Shown here one piece after another: positions 27,116 through 35,840 of a stretch of DNA of 64,000 bases. Source of the stretch: Candidatus Melainabacteria bacterium (GTDB lineage: Bacteria > Cyanobacteriota > Vampirovibrionia > Obscuribacterales > Obscuribacteraceae); assembly GCA_003151275.1 (NCBI GenBank), contig PLXC01000059.1, positions 1 through 64,000 of the forward strand. Direction: 5' to 3'. The position numbers and the translations under genes are program-made. The stretch's first letter is position 1. Each line of letters opens with the position of its first letter. The notes under the pieces are model-generated. The model had not been told where the DNA came from. It saw only the letters and a list, made by a program, of their open reading frames with translations, and did no database searches.

Positions 27116-28294
27116 GTGATGCCCGATTTCAAACCATCGAAACGTTCAATTTTGCTAGAGGCACTTGTTAAACTGCTTTTGCCTGTCGTTTTTGCATGCC
27201 GGCATCGCGACTTGAAATTGATGGTGGCGCCTGAAACATGGCAAACATTGAACGAGCTGCAAGACAGCCCTGTTCTCATATGCCCAAATCACCCAAGACA
27301 TGAAGACGGCGAGATTCTTTTTTGGTTATCGACGATTTCGCCTCAACGATTTGAAATACTTGCAGCCAGAGAGCTATTTGAGCGCTACTTCGGCCTGAAT
27401 GGCTTGATTTTGCAAAGGCTCGGCTGCTATTCGATCAAGCGGGGCGCACATGATCTTGAGGCTATGCGATTTACGGAACGGCTGCTTACCTCCAGTCCGG
27501 CTAAGGTAGTAGTGTTCCCGGAAGGAGAAATCAGCTACAACAGCGATATTGTAAACCCTCTTGAGCCTGGTGCAATTTACATGGGAATGGAGGCATGTCT
27601 CCAATTTCAGCACCAACAGGCGCAGGCACATTTGTTCATTTTACCCCTGGCTATTTCGTACCATTATCAAAGCGATGTTAGTGCTGCTTGTCAAACAACT
27701 GTTGCCCGGCTGGAACAGCATTTCGGTTTGCTGCAGGGAGAAATAAATCTGCGGAGGCGGACAAGACGCATCGCCGAAGATCTCATTGCGCAATTGGAAG
27801 AACAAATCAACATCAAAGAATGCAAGGAATTCGACAGACGAGTGTGCAAGGTTGTTGATGCGAATATTGAAGCATGCGCAAAGCAGCTGCACTGCGAACT
27901 GCCGGATGAAAGTACGATACGGCAGATACATTACCTGCAAGCACGAATCCTTGAAATGAAACGTCATGCGAGCGGCAAAGAGCGAAAACGTTTAACGCAA
28001 CTAGAGGTAGAGACTCTGGAGTGGATTCGCTTACACTCGCTTTCTGAGAGTCGTTTTTCTCGTCAAGCGACGCCAGAGTCCTTCGCCGAAGCCCTTTCTA
28101 TTTTGGAAAGACTGGTTACTGGCAAAGAGCAAAGCAAGGGACCGCAGCTGGCTATTCTGAGTGCATGTACACCAATCGATCTGGTTAGATACGTTGACGA
28201 CTACCAACAGAACCAGAACGGGACGGTCCAATTGATCAGCAAGATGCTCTGGTCAAGGCTGCAAGAACGGGTAGCTCGGTTGCGCAGTGGCTAG
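27116..28294 (+). CDS. PlsC-like acyltransferase with long C-terminal extension
   Basis: The 392-residue protein starts at GTG or the ATG next to it. The lysophospholipid acyltransferase core shows block I CPNHPRHEDGEI (NH-x4-D), block II/III FEILAARELFERYFG and VVVFPEGEISYNSD. It carries no obvious membrane helix. The C-terminal 170 residues are helical, charged and unlike ordinary PlsC, as in the paralogue at 49910. It probably acylates a glycerophospholipid or related acceptor at the membrane surface; the substrate is unknown. It sits directly after metallothionein, an association repeated by the remnant pair near 17 kb. Confidence 0.82.
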   Translation: MMPDFKPSKRSILLEALVKLLLPVVFACRHRDLKLMVAPETWQTLNELQDSPVLICPNHPRHEDGEILFWLSTISPQRFEILAARELFERYFGLNGLILQRLGCYSIKRGAHDLEAMRFTERLLTSSPAKVVVFPEGEISYNSDIVNPLEPGAIYMGMEACLQFQHQQAQAHLFILPLAISYHYQSDVSAACQTTVARLEQHFGLLQGEINLRRRTRRIAEDLIAQLEEQINIKECKEFDRRVCKVVDANIEACAKQLHCELPDESTIRQIHYLQARILEMKRHASGKERKRLTQLEVETLEWIRLHSLSESRFSRQATPESFAEALSILERLVTGKEQSKGPQLAILSACTPIDLVRYVDDYQQNQNGTVQLISKMLWSRLQERVARLRSG

Positions 28295-28310
28295 CCTTTC
28301 AGCACTTGCA

Positions 28311-28402
28311 GCCGATGGCTATCAGCCGAATGGCTGGTTCACGGATGATAAACTATCAGCCGATCTGAGCATGTAAATTGAATCGAACTCAAGGACAATA
28401 AA
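28311..28402 (+). repeat. Noncoding repeat, copy B (upstream of zinc-ribbon gene)
   Basis: The second copy of the element at 20091-20184 starts 16 bp after the acyltransferase stop and ends 54 bp before the next gene. Similarity is over 80 percent by eye with small indels. Confidence 0.7.
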
Positions 28403-28455
28403 TATAATCCGGCACAGCAAATTAGTAGACGAAAGTTCAAAAAGGAGTAACGCTC

Positions 28456-28974
28456 ATGAGCAAAAGCAACGCCACACCGACACTTTCTGCGAAACTCAAG
28501 GCACCAGAACACCATCGACTTAAGCCACAGCAGTTTCATCGAGCGTTCCATGAGCTGGCCGGGCATTGCTATTGCACTAATTGTGGTGCAATCGGCTTTC
28601 AAAAACGTTGGTATTTCGATCCCGTGCAAGAGCAAACTTTGCGCCAAGATAAGGACGCCGAAGTGGTACTGTGTCCAGGTTGCACGAGAGTGGAACAACA
28701 ATTATATGAAGGAGAGATCGTCCTGGCTAAATCAAACACTTCGGCATTGATAGGCGAAATAATTGCGCTGATAAAACACACTGAAGGTAAATGCTGGTAT
28801 AAAAACCCGATCGCAAAGATCGCGGGCGTTACAGAAGAGGGCGAGATTCTTCACATCCAAACGACCACTAAATTCCTAGCCGAACGGATAGGCAAAAAAC
28901 TGCAAAAAACTTTTAATGGACACCTGGAGACTAAGCGTTCGGATGAGATTGTGCGCGTCTATTGGACAGATTGA
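28456..28974 (+). CDS. BCAM0308-type zinc-ribbon protein
   Basis: The 172-residue soluble protein has C-x2-C (YCTNCGA) and, 30 residues on, a second C-x2-C (LCPGCTR), forming a zinc ribbon. It then has the characteristic helical and strand region ILHIQTTTKFLAERIGKKLQKTFNG ending in RVYWTD. This resembles the bacterial BCAM0308 family, distantly related to archaeal/eukaryotic NMD3. These proteins are typically found with stress and anaerobic genes; the molecular role is unknown. RBS AAGGAG precedes the ATG. Confidence 0.72.
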   Translation: MSKSNATPTLSAKLKAPEHHRLKPQQFHRAFHELAGHCYCTNCGAIGFQKRWYFDPVQEQTLRQDKDAEVVLCPGCTRVEQQLYEGEIVLAKSNTSALIGEIIALIKHTEGKCWYKNPIAKIAGVTEEGEILHIQTTTKFLAERIGKKLQKTFNGHLETKRSDEIVRVYWTD

Positions 28975-29112
28975 TCTTCTCTAACAAATGACACAGTCCA
29001 GCTTTATTTTTGATGCAATATGCAATACGCCATTACAAGTTCATATATTGGCTTAACATGACCATCGTCAATATTGCCTAGAAGCACCAACCGAACGATT
29101 TGCTCACTTTGA

Positions 29113-29128
29113 TCATCCTAAGGGATGA
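29113..29128. promoter_or_regulatory. 16-bp palindromic box, site 7 (perfect)
   Basis: TCATCCTAAGGGATGA has perfect six-base arms (TCATCC/GGATGA). It lies 138 bp upstream of the USP operon starting at 29266 and is the best example of the motif. The rest of 28975-29265 has no gene. Confidence 0.65.
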
Positions 29129-29265
29129 CCCTTTAAGCGCTAGCTCATGATGTAGTGCTTAGGTCATTAGAAGGATGCGGTTTCCTTAGCAATAGGTCAT
29201 GATCAGTGCAGCGTGTCCATAGACGCATTTAAAAATTCAAGGTTTATTTACTGGAGAAGCCACAC

Positions 29266-29778
29266 ATGAAAATGTTGATTGCAGTTGAGGACAAGATATA
29301 CGGCAAGGCATTGGCAGATTTCGTCGTGTCACATCGGTGGAAAGAAGTTCCTGAATTTAAGATAGTCAATGTTGTTGAACAGATGAAATATCTCATTCCT
29401 CCAATAACCGGAGTTTCGGACACTAGATACATAGATGTGCTGGAAGAACGTCAACGCATGAGTACGAGCCTAGTGCTAAGTCTAGGCACCACTCTTCGAC
29501 AATCATTTCCTAATGCAACGATTGACGAACTGGTGGTTGATGGAGACCCCAAATCAAAAATACTCGACTTGGCACAAGAGTGGGAAGCAGATTTGATCGT
29601 TATGGGTTCCCATGGTCGCCGCGGACTAGAAAGGTTGTTTTTGGGCAGCGTTTCTCTCGCGGTGCTTTCACATGCCCTATGCTCTGTAATGATTGTCAAA
29701 TTGGCTGAGGAGAGTGCGAAAAGCGAAGTTGAAGCACAATCGGCAAGCAAGGATAAGATGAAAGTCTCTGCAAAATGA
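29266..29778 (+). CDS. Universal stress protein, single domain
   Basis: The 170-residue product begins MKMLIAVEDKIYGKALADFV. The ATP motif is GSHGRRGLERLFLGS, followed by VSLAVLSHALCSVMIVK. It is the first of three consecutive plus-strand USP genes (29266, 29964, 30498), with the perfect palindromic box upstream. The gap of 185 bp to the next USP contains a GCACC/GGTGC palindrome. Confidence 0.9.
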   Translation: MKMLIAVEDKIYGKALADFVVSHRWKEVPEFKIVNVVEQMKYLIPPITGVSDTRYIDVLEERQRMSTSLVLSLGTTLRQSFPNATIDELVVDGDPKSKILDLAQEWEADLIVMGSHGRRGLERLFLGSVSLAVLSHALCSVMIVKLAEESAKSEVEAQSASKDKMKVSAK

Positions 29779-29799
29779 GATTTGGCTCTATTGCCTCAA

Positions 29800-29815
29800 G
29801 CACCATATACGGTGC
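29800..29815. repeat. GCACC-N6-GGTGC palindrome
   Basis: GCACCATATACGGTGC forms 5-bp arms around ATATAC. Related elements occur near 13726, 57836 and 57883. The role is unknown. Confidence 0.4.
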
Positions 29816-29963
29816 AACGCCCCCCGATCTGAAGGAGATTTTCAAAATGGCGAGCGTCCTGGAGTAAAAGGACACAGGCGACAAAACGGTAAGAGGAGCA
29901 TCCCGGTTATTCATTACGAACAAACAGCACTAACCAGAAAAACAGATATCAGGGAAGAACAAA

Positions 29964-30446
29964 ATGAAAGTTTTAATTGCCGTCGATAATTCAAAGTTTG
30001 CCGCAGAAGTCATGGGAGCGGTTGCTAAACGCGCCTGGCCAAAAGACACTGAATTTCTCATCTTAGATGTGGTCGAAACATGCTCTCTTCCTGGCAGTAC
30101 TGAGAGTTTCCTTCACCAGTGTCGGATTTTACTCGACGGCAGGGTAACTTCACTTTTAAAAAGATTGCCAACCCATAAGGTCGAAAGTGAAGTGGTTGAA
30201 GGAGCGGCAAAAGAACAAATTGTCGAAGTGGCAGATAGATATGGGGCTGACTTGATCATCATCGGCGCACACGGCGAAAGTGGTATCAAAAGACGCCGCG
30301 TCGGTAACATTGTGACGGCAGTTGTCAATCATGCAGATTGCTCTGTTGAAGTGATCAAGCCCCATCGAGTTAGCCCACCCCAACAAACTGCAAAGCGTAA
30401 ACAAACCAAATCAACAAGGAGCCAACACGCTCTTCATAACGCATAA
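29964..30446 (+). CDS. Universal stress protein with altered ATP loop
   Basis: The 160-residue product begins MKVLIAVDNSKFAAEVMGAV. The loop reads GAHGESGIKRRRVGN, so the final Gly-Ser of the ATP signature is Gly-Asn, and the helix before it is highly basic. Nucleotide binding may be changed. The C-terminal tail is rich in Lys, Gln and Thr. It is the second gene in the three-USP cluster and follows the RBS AGGGAAGAAC. Confidence 0.87.
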   Translation: MKVLIAVDNSKFAAEVMGAVAKRAWPKDTEFLILDVVETCSLPGSTESFLHQCRILLDGRVTSLLKRLPTHKVESEVVEGAAKEQIVEVADRYGADLIIIGAHGESGIKRRRVGNIVTAVVNHADCSVEVIKPHRVSPPQQTAKRKQTKSTRSQHALHNA

Positions 30447-30497
30447 GAACGTGCTCTGTTTTCAAAGGTCAAAGGATTTAGATATAGAGGCCGTCAC

Positions 30498-30947
30498 ATG
30501 AAAGTGCTACTCGCAATCGATGAAGACTGTTGCAAAGACTCAATTGTGCAGTTCGTGACTAACCGTGAATGGGCCCCGCAAACGCACTTTTTGGTTTTGC
30601 ACGTTATAGATTCAAAAACCGAAAACTTAGAAGATGCAATTTTTGTTGACGATCGCAAGGCAGCAGCCAGGCTAGTGCGCAAGATTGCCCTGGCTATCCG
30701 AGACGCATTTAGAACGCCATATGTTGAAGAAAAAATTGAGATAGGTAGGCCCAAAGAAAAGATTGATGAAATTGCCAGAGAATGGGGAGCAGACTTGACG
30801 GTCGTTGGCTCTCAAGGAAAGTTTCTAGATTACCTATTTGGTAGCGTATCTGAATCCACCATCACAAAATCCGATTGTTCAGTTCTTGTGATAAAACAAA
30901 AGGCATCTGACAAATCGAGTTCAAAAGCAGTGGCACTCAGTTCTTAG
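30498..30947 (+). CDS. Universal stress protein with shortened ATP loop
   Basis: The 149-residue product begins MKVLLAIDEDCCKDSIVQFV. The signature is GSQGKFLDYLFGS, two residues shorter than the canonical G-x2-G-x9-G-S, and the His is Gln. It probably does not bind ATP in the usual way. It is the third gene of the cluster and is followed by a 19-bp tandem repeat. Confidence 0.87.
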   Translation: MKVLLAIDEDCCKDSIVQFVTNREWAPQTHFLVLHVIDSKTENLEDAIFVDDRKAAARLVRKIALAIRDAFRTPYVEEKIEIGRPKEKIDEIAREWGADLTVVGSQGKFLDYLFGSVSESTITKSDCSVLVIKQKASDKSSSKAVALSS

Positions 30948-30988
30948 GACGGTTCACGTTTCGCGTGGAATGACAATATAAGTGCTCC

Positions 30989-31025
30989 CCATCTAGTCAG
31001 CAACAGCCCATCTGGTCAGCAACAG
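30989..31025. repeat. Tandem 19-bp repeat
   Basis: CCATCTAGTCAGCAACAG and CCATCTGGTCAGCAACAG are adjacent and differ at one base. They lie between the convergent USP (ends 30947) and beta-CASP (ends 31060) genes. Confidence 0.6.
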
Positions 31026-31059
31026 GCAGATCTCGCAAACAAAAAATCGTATTGAGTAG

Positions 31060-32454
31060 TCATCGAAGACTAACTACTTCTTCAAGCTTGGGCTTCTCGC
31101 ACTCGATCTGAAATACTTGCTTAATTTGGTAAGCGAGTTCATTTATAGACTGACTTTCGCCATGGGTCAACACCACCCTAGGATGATGCACCGCCATTGG
31201 CTCAAGCCATTTAAGAAGATCAGATTGGCCAGCATGCGCGCTAAATCCTCCCAATCCCTTGACAGTTGCTCTCACATGCACGGTCTCGCCAAGAATTTTC
31301 ACTATTGACGCTCCCTCGAGAAGATCACGCCCCAAACAGCCTTTTGCCTGATATCCGACGATAATCACAAGAGTCTCTGGCGTCCCCAGGCAGTGGCGCA
31401 GATGGTGCAAGATTCGTCCAGCGTTGCACATTCCGGCACCGGCCAGGATAAGGCATGGTCCATCGACGGCATTCAAAGCTTTTGATTCGAGTGCGGTTTC
31501 ACAAGTGATCAGAGTGGACAGATCATGACGAAGCTGTCCATTTTTCTCTAACAATTGCGCCTCCTCATCCATAAATTTGAGATGCTTCCTATAAAGCTCA
31601 GTTGCTGCGATGGCCATAGGACTATCCAAATAAATCGGAAATGGAGGAACAATCTTTTTGCGGAACATGGCAGCGACGTGATAGAGGATTTGCTGTGCTC
31701 TTCCAACTGCAAATGTAGGTATGAGAATTTTTCCCTTTTTCTGTACGGCCGATATGATCAATCCTTCAAACTCACTTATCGTATCCTTCAATGATTGATG
31801 TTGGCGATCTCCATACGTTGATTCCATGAAGACGATATCGGCCCTATCCAATCGCGCCGGATCCCGAACAATTGGTGCATTCCATTGCCCGAGATCACCA
31901 GAGAACACAAGTTTTCGCTTGCCACCATCTACGTCAACCACCGCTTCAATACAGGCAGAACCAATGATATGTCCAGCCTCAACGAACTGAGCTTCAACGC
32001 CTGGCGCAACGCGCAGCCATTCGTTGTAATTAATTGACTGAAATTGCTTGCAGACTTTCCTTACATCTTGCACCCGGAACAGTGGTTTGATCAGCTTTTG
32101 TCTATTTTTTTTACGGTTGCGATTCTCCTTCTCTGTATCGTATTCCTCTATATTGGCCGCATCGTTCAATATAAGACTTGCAATGTCTATCGTTCCTTCT
32201 GTAGCGAAGATCGGCCCCTTATAGCCAGCCTTGACCAGCAGAGCCAAACGCCCACAGTGATCCAGGTGCCCATGCGTGAGCAAAACCGCATCAAGCTTTT
32301 TGGACAGAATGTTTGCTGGAATCCGATTTTGCCTCTCTAGACGTTCGGAGCCCTGAAACATTCCACAATCAATCAACAGTCTCGCCGATCCCGTTTCTAA
32401 CAGGTAGCACGACCCGGTCACTTCTTCTGCGGCACCGTATAAAGTAATGTCCAT
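31060..32454 (-). CDS. Metallo-beta-lactamase/beta-CASP RNase-like protein
   Basis: The 464-residue cytoplasmic protein has the MBL motif LTHGHLDHCGRL near residue 55, further metal ligands in AGHIIGSACIEAV and FSGDLGQW, and the beta-CASP core (FMESTYGDRQH, IPTFAVGRAQQIL, ILAGAGMCNAGRILHHL), ending with the HGE motif (VLTHGESQSINEL). The length and motifs fit the CPSF73-like or YSH1-type family of exo/endoribonucleases. It is last in a minus-strand group after two USP genes. Homologues often sit in low-oxygen USP islands of other bacteria and may take part in RNA turnover during stress. Confidence 0.9.
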   Translation of the reverse strand: MDITLYGAAEEVTGSCYLLETGSARLLIDCGMFQGSERLERQNRIPANILSKKLDAVLLTHGHLDHCGRLALLVKAGYKGPIFATEGTIDIASLILNDAANIEEYDTEKENRNRKKNRQKLIKPLFRVQDVRKVCKQFQSINYNEWLRVAPGVEAQFVEAGHIIGSACIEAVVDVDGGKRKLVFSGDLGQWNAPIVRDPARLDRADIVFMESTYGDRQHQSLKDTISEFEGLIISAVQKKGKILIPTFAVGRAQQILYHVAAMFRKKIVPPFPIYLDSPMAIAATELYRKHLKFMDEEAQLLEKNGQLRHDLSTLITCETALESKALNAVDGPCLILAGAGMCNAGRILHHLRHCLGTPETLVIIVGYQAKGCLGRDLLEGASIVKILGETVHVRATVKGLGGFSAHAGQSDLLKWLEPMAVHHPRVVLTHGESQSINELAYQIKQVFQIECEKPKLEEVVSLR

Positions 32455-32525
32455 GCCTCACTCCTGCGGTGTTCGATTAGGGGTTATCACATGCACTCCT
32501 CCCGATTTCTTTGCTTTAATAAGTA

Positions 32526-32993
32526 TCACTGCTGAGTCAGGTTGTCTGCAGAAACTTTCAAGCGCACGATGACGACCGAGCAAGGAGCATGCGAAACAAC
32601 TGCCAGAGAAACGCTGCCCAACATTAATTTGTTCAATCCTGTTCTACCATGAGATCCCATTACAATTAAGTCCGCATCCCAATCACGAGAGAATTGAAGA
32701 ATCGTCTCTGCTGGATGTCCTTCAATAATCTCTTCTTGCACGGTTGCTGTCATGAAAGCGTCACGAATTGAACTGGCAGTAGCGCTAACAACTTTTTGGG
32801 CAATTTTCCACTTCGCCTCGAAAATCTCATCTAAAATCGGACCAGGCAGCACTGCCATCAAGTTACCCACCTTCAGCGACTCAACGGCACTTAAAACAAC
32901 GAATTTAGCGTCCGGACACCACTGGTCGTGAGCAACAAAGTGACCAATAGCGGTGGCATATTCGGATTCATCGACTGCAATCAAAACCTTCAT
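32526..32993 (-). CDS. Universal stress protein, single domain
   Basis: The 155-residue USP begins MKVLIAVDESEYATAIGHFV and has a canonical ATP motif GSHGRTGLNKLMLGS. It lies 70 bp after the USP ending at 33064 and 71 bp before the beta-CASP gene, all on the minus strand, suggesting one transcript. Confidence 0.9.
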   Translation of the reverse strand: MKVLIAVDESEYATAIGHFVAHDQWCPDAKFVVLSAVESLKVGNLMAVLPGPILDEIFEAKWKIAQKVVSATASSIRDAFMTATVQEEIIEGHPAETILQFSRDWDADLIVMGSHGRTGLNKLMLGSVSLAVVSHAPCSVVIVRLKVSADNLTQQ

Positions 32994-33063
32994 AACAACT
33001 CCTCGAATTCCGTCAATTTACTTTGGCCTAAATGTTAGCCTGCCGCAGGCTTCTTTTTCCTTT

Positions 33064-33507
33064 TCAAGCCACCTCGATCTTCTTTTGCGGAACCCGAACA
33101 ACGATCACCGTGCACTTTGCCTGCGTCAAAACCGAGAGTGACACACTGCCAAGCGAAACACGCTTAAGATTGTATCGTCCGTGAGAACCAATCACTAGCA
33201 ATTGGGCTGGCCATTCTGCTGCTTCCTTCAGAATCTCCTCTCGTGGATCACCAAGTCGAATTAACTGCGAAACATCTAGTTCTGGGCGAGCCCGATCAAT
33301 ACGAATGGCAATTTCCTGCAACAAATCCGTGGCAGCTTTGGTTGACTCACGCTCGAATTTTGCTTCTGGATAGACATCATCTGTTAATGGCTCAATAAGG
33401 TTTATCAGCCTTACATGGGTGTGTGGAGACCAGTGATGATTGACGACAAAATCAGAGATGATCTTTCCATAGAGAGGACCATCAATAGCTAACAATACAT
33501 TTGTCAC
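33064..33507 (-). CDS. Universal stress protein, single domain
   Basis: The 147-residue USP starts at GTG (VTNVLLAIDGPLYGK) and is a close paralogue of the genes at 2772 and 18840. The ATP motif is GSHGRYNLKRVSLGS. No clear palindromic box is visible in the 63 bp up to the VOC gene, so it may be read from the promoter of that gene. Confidence 0.9.
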   Translation of the reverse strand: MTNVLLAIDGPLYGKIISDFVVNHHWSPHTHVRLINLIEPLTDDVYPEAKFERESTKAATDLLQEIAIRIDRARPELDVSQLIRLGDPREEILKEAAEWPAQLLVIGSHGRYNLKRVSLGSVSLSVLTQAKCTVIVVRVPQKKIEVA

Positions 33508-33570
33508 GGCGAAAAACCTTTCAGGTGAGATAGACAGAGCACATTGCCGCTGTGAATTGACGACCGGCTT

Positions 33571-33984
33571 CTAGTTGTGCTGATCTGCAAATGCCAATAC
33601 GTGCCCATCGGGATCGAGACAGTATGCTACGCGATCACCCCAATCTCTTTGTTCAAAGCTGCTCAGATGTGTTGCTCCTTTCTCAAGGGCACGAGCATGG
33701 AAATGGTGGGCATCCTTTACACGCAAATAGAGCTCAGCACGCGGAATACCAGAGCCAAGAGAAGGATCGGGTAGGACCGCGCCCAACAGCTTCTTAATTC
33801 CGGACTCAGGCATCAGACCAAGAATGCAAACTTCATTCAGTGTGAATTCGGTCATGCCTGGCACGTGCAAGGTCGGTTGCATAGCCAGCACATGCGAGTA
33901 AAAATCTGTGCTCCACTCCTGATCTTTCACGTACAAAATGATGTTTGTTTTCAACTTGAGCCTGCAGTTAATCGGTCCCGACAT
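33571..33984 (-). CDS. VOC/glyoxalase-fold protein
   Basis: The 137-residue protein has two beta-alpha-beta-beta-beta units typical of the vicinal-oxygen-chelate fold: NIILYVKDQEWSTDFYSHVLAM at the N-terminus and AELYLRVKDAHHFHARALEKGA, then FEQRDWGDRVAYCLDPDGHVLAFAD. The C-terminal Asp-Pro-Asp-Gly-His is characteristic. It resembles bleomycin-resistance or lactoylglutathione-lyase relatives; substrate and metal are unknown. It heads the minus-strand set that continues with two USPs. Confidence 0.82.
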   Translation of the reverse strand: MSGPINCRLKLKTNIILYVKDQEWSTDFYSHVLAMQPTLHVPGMTEFTLNEVCILGLMPESGIKKLLGAVLPDPSLGSGIPRAELYLRVKDAHHFHARALEKGATHLSSFEQRDWGDRVAYCLDPDGHVLAFADQHN

Positions 33985-34085
33985 TCACTGAATGCAGGTA
34001 TAACATGTGTAAATGCATGCAAAAACTTTGCTTGCCTTATGCCTGCGCATGCATAGTGAAATATGCTGCGCTCTTGTCGCAACCC

Positions 34086-35045
34086 TCAACTGCGCGATAC
34101 CAGATCTTTTCCTTTTTTGCTTGTAAGTTGTTCTGGATGTTCGACCTTCTCCTCTGGATATAGAAGGATGTTTGGCAAAGTGAGATGTTGAATAAACATT
34201 TCAGGAGGTGAGCCAAAAATTGTGATTCGTTTGCCACCAATTTCTCTCGTTGGAATCACCACAAGGTTATCAGAGTACGCGTCAAGCTCGACTCTAACGG
34301 GCTTGTGCGACCATAGTGAGGCGCCATCTTCAATTTCAAAATCTCCAAAAAGCGCAACTTCAATTGCCATTTTCGCAAGTTCTTTATGCGCTTCCCGTAG
34401 ATCGCGAATTAGGTTTTTCGGAGATTCCTCACGCACACCTGTTGCTAGACAGACCAGTTCTGATTGCAGTCCTAGTAACGACGCGGTCTGCATACAGGCT
34501 CGAATGTACTCTATATTCAAATGATCAACCGAGACCAGTATCTTCAGAGTCTTCCAAGGTTGCCATTCACCTTGCACTATTAACAGTGGGCGCGGACATT
34601 GGTTCGCTAATCCTTCTGCAATTGATAGCCTAACGTATTGACCTCTTTCGCGATCAATCGCTTTGGTTTCAGACGGTTCATGACCAGTGATGACAAGATC
34701 GTGATCTTTTGCTCTCCGGCAGATTTCATGAACTGGATTGCCTTCATCGATCAGGCAAATACTTTTTATTTTTTTCGCGCTAGCCATAGCTTCATATTTG
34801 TCCGCTAATTTTTTAGCCAGCTCGCGCAAAGAGTTGCACAGGGACTCATATGCGGTCACGTAAAGACCACTGCCTATGAATCCTGGTTTGCTGTTTCCTA
34901 AAAGTGCCCATGCCGTGCGAGTGTCTACAACATGTTGAGCAACTACACTGGTGTCAGCCTGCTTGGCTAACATCCACGCCACCTGCGCCGCCTGGTACGA
35001 TTGTTCCGAGCCACTTAAGGCAAGCAAAATTGACATCTTGTGCAT
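34086..35045 (-). CDS. Divergent universal stress protein, copy B
   Basis: The 319-residue product starts at MHKMSILLALSGSEQSYQAA with GGAGGA upstream. It matches copy A (24350-25306) almost throughout, with differences concentrated at the C-terminus, which ends KKGKDLVSRS. Similarity extends 60 bp upstream of the start, so the promoter was copied as well. The ATP loop is replaced as in copy A. Both copies keep long conserved stretches, so both are probably functional. Confidence 0.85.
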   Translation of the reverse strand: MHKMSILLALSGSEQSYQAAQVAWMLAKQADTSVVAQHVVDTRTAWALLGNSKPGFIGSGLYVTAYESLCNSLRELAKKLADKYEAMASAKKIKSICLIDEGNPVHEICRRAKDHDLVITGHEPSETKAIDRERGQYVRLSIAEGLANQCPRPLLIVQGEWQPWKTLKILVSVDHLNIEYIRACMQTASLLGLQSELVCLATGVREESPKNLIRDLREAHKELAKMAIEVALFGDFEIEDGASLWSHKPVRVELDAYSDNLVVIPTREIGGKRITIFGSPPEMFIQHLTLPNILLYPEEKVEHPEQLTSKKGKDLVSRS

Positions 35046-35097
35046 GATTATTCCTCCAATCATGGACTAATTGTGCCAAGTTCAAAGAGAATTTACA

Positions 35098-35113
35098 TCA
35101 GTCGGTCGGACTA
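35098..35113. promoter_or_regulatory. Weak variant of the 16-bp box, copy B
   Basis: TCAGTCGGTCGGACTA lies 53 bp upstream of the USP start at 35045, in the same place as the element before copy A. Confidence 0.3.
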
Positions 35114-35166
35114 GGCAGATGGATTAGTTGGAAGAGAAAAACTAATTACCTTTATGCGCTGCTGGT

Positions 35167-35649
35167 TCACACAGCTGATGTACTTTTTTGTTTCTGTGGA
35201 ATTTCATTTTCAAAAATACCCGATTGAGGAATTATTATCCAAACAGAGCAATGAGCTTGCGACGCAACACTTCGCGAAACACTACCCATAAGCAGCCGGC
35301 TCAATCCGCGCCGCCCATGTGATCCCATAATAATCAGATCAGCATTTAACCGTTCCGCTGCCACAACAATCTCTTGTTTGGGAGAACCTTCTAGTATTTC
35401 CGCAGTTGAGATAGAGCTCGGCACTGAGTTTTGCAGTCTGTCAGCAATTTCCTTCAAGCTTATTTCCATAAGCGCTCTATATCGTTTAAGGCTTTCCCAA
35501 TATGACGGTGGCAGATTAACTGGCGGAGGCGGTTCAAGCACGTGGATCGTTCTAAAAACTGTATTCATCGGCCATCTGCGAGCGAGCATTGCTGCGACAA
35601 GTGGCCTGGCGGTGTACTTATCTTCTACGGCCACTAGAACTCTTTTCAT
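35167..35649 (-). CDS. Universal stress protein, single domain
   Basis: The product of about 160 residues starts at MKRVLVAVEDKYTARPLVAA, with GGAG 9 bp upstream; an in-frame TTG or ATG further out lacks a site. The ATP motif is GSHGRRGLSRLLMGS. A Pro-rich stretch (LEPPPPVNLPPSYW) occupies the variable loop. It is divergent from the USP at 35841, and a palindromic box lies between them. Confidence 0.9.
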   Translation of the reverse strand: MKRVLVAVEDKYTARPLVAAMLARRWPMNTVFRTIHVLEPPPPVNLPPSYWESLKRYRALMEISLKEIADRLQNSVPSSISTAEILEGSPKQEIVVAAERLNADLIIMGSHGRRGLSRLLMGSVSRSVASQAHCSVWIIIPQSGIFENEIPQKQKSTSAV

Positions 35650-35711
35650 TTGATTGCTCCGGGAACAGAAAAACATGCCCCCAGCTTACGACCTGTCAAG
35701 GCGCATTCGCA

Positions 35712-35727
35712 TCGTCCGATTGATGGA
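35712..35727. promoter_or_regulatory. 16-bp palindromic box, site 8 (divergent)
   Basis: TCGTCCGATTGATGGA lies 63 bp upstream of the minus-strand USP at 35649 and 114 bp before the plus-strand USP and hydrogenase-protease genes at 35841. It also contains the GTCC-N7-GGAC inverted repeat seen at site 9. Confidence 0.45.
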
Positions 35728-35840
35728 CTGAAGATAACCCAATAATCTTAGTAAACAAACGATACTCCAATTGGTCGATGTGGAGATCAGCCGAATCTGA
35801 CATTCTAGGTTCAAGGCAACCGAAACAGGAGAGCAAAACG

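Noticed and set aside
30989..31025. CRISPR array
   Set aside because: Only two adjacent 19-bp units without spacers; no cas genes in the window.
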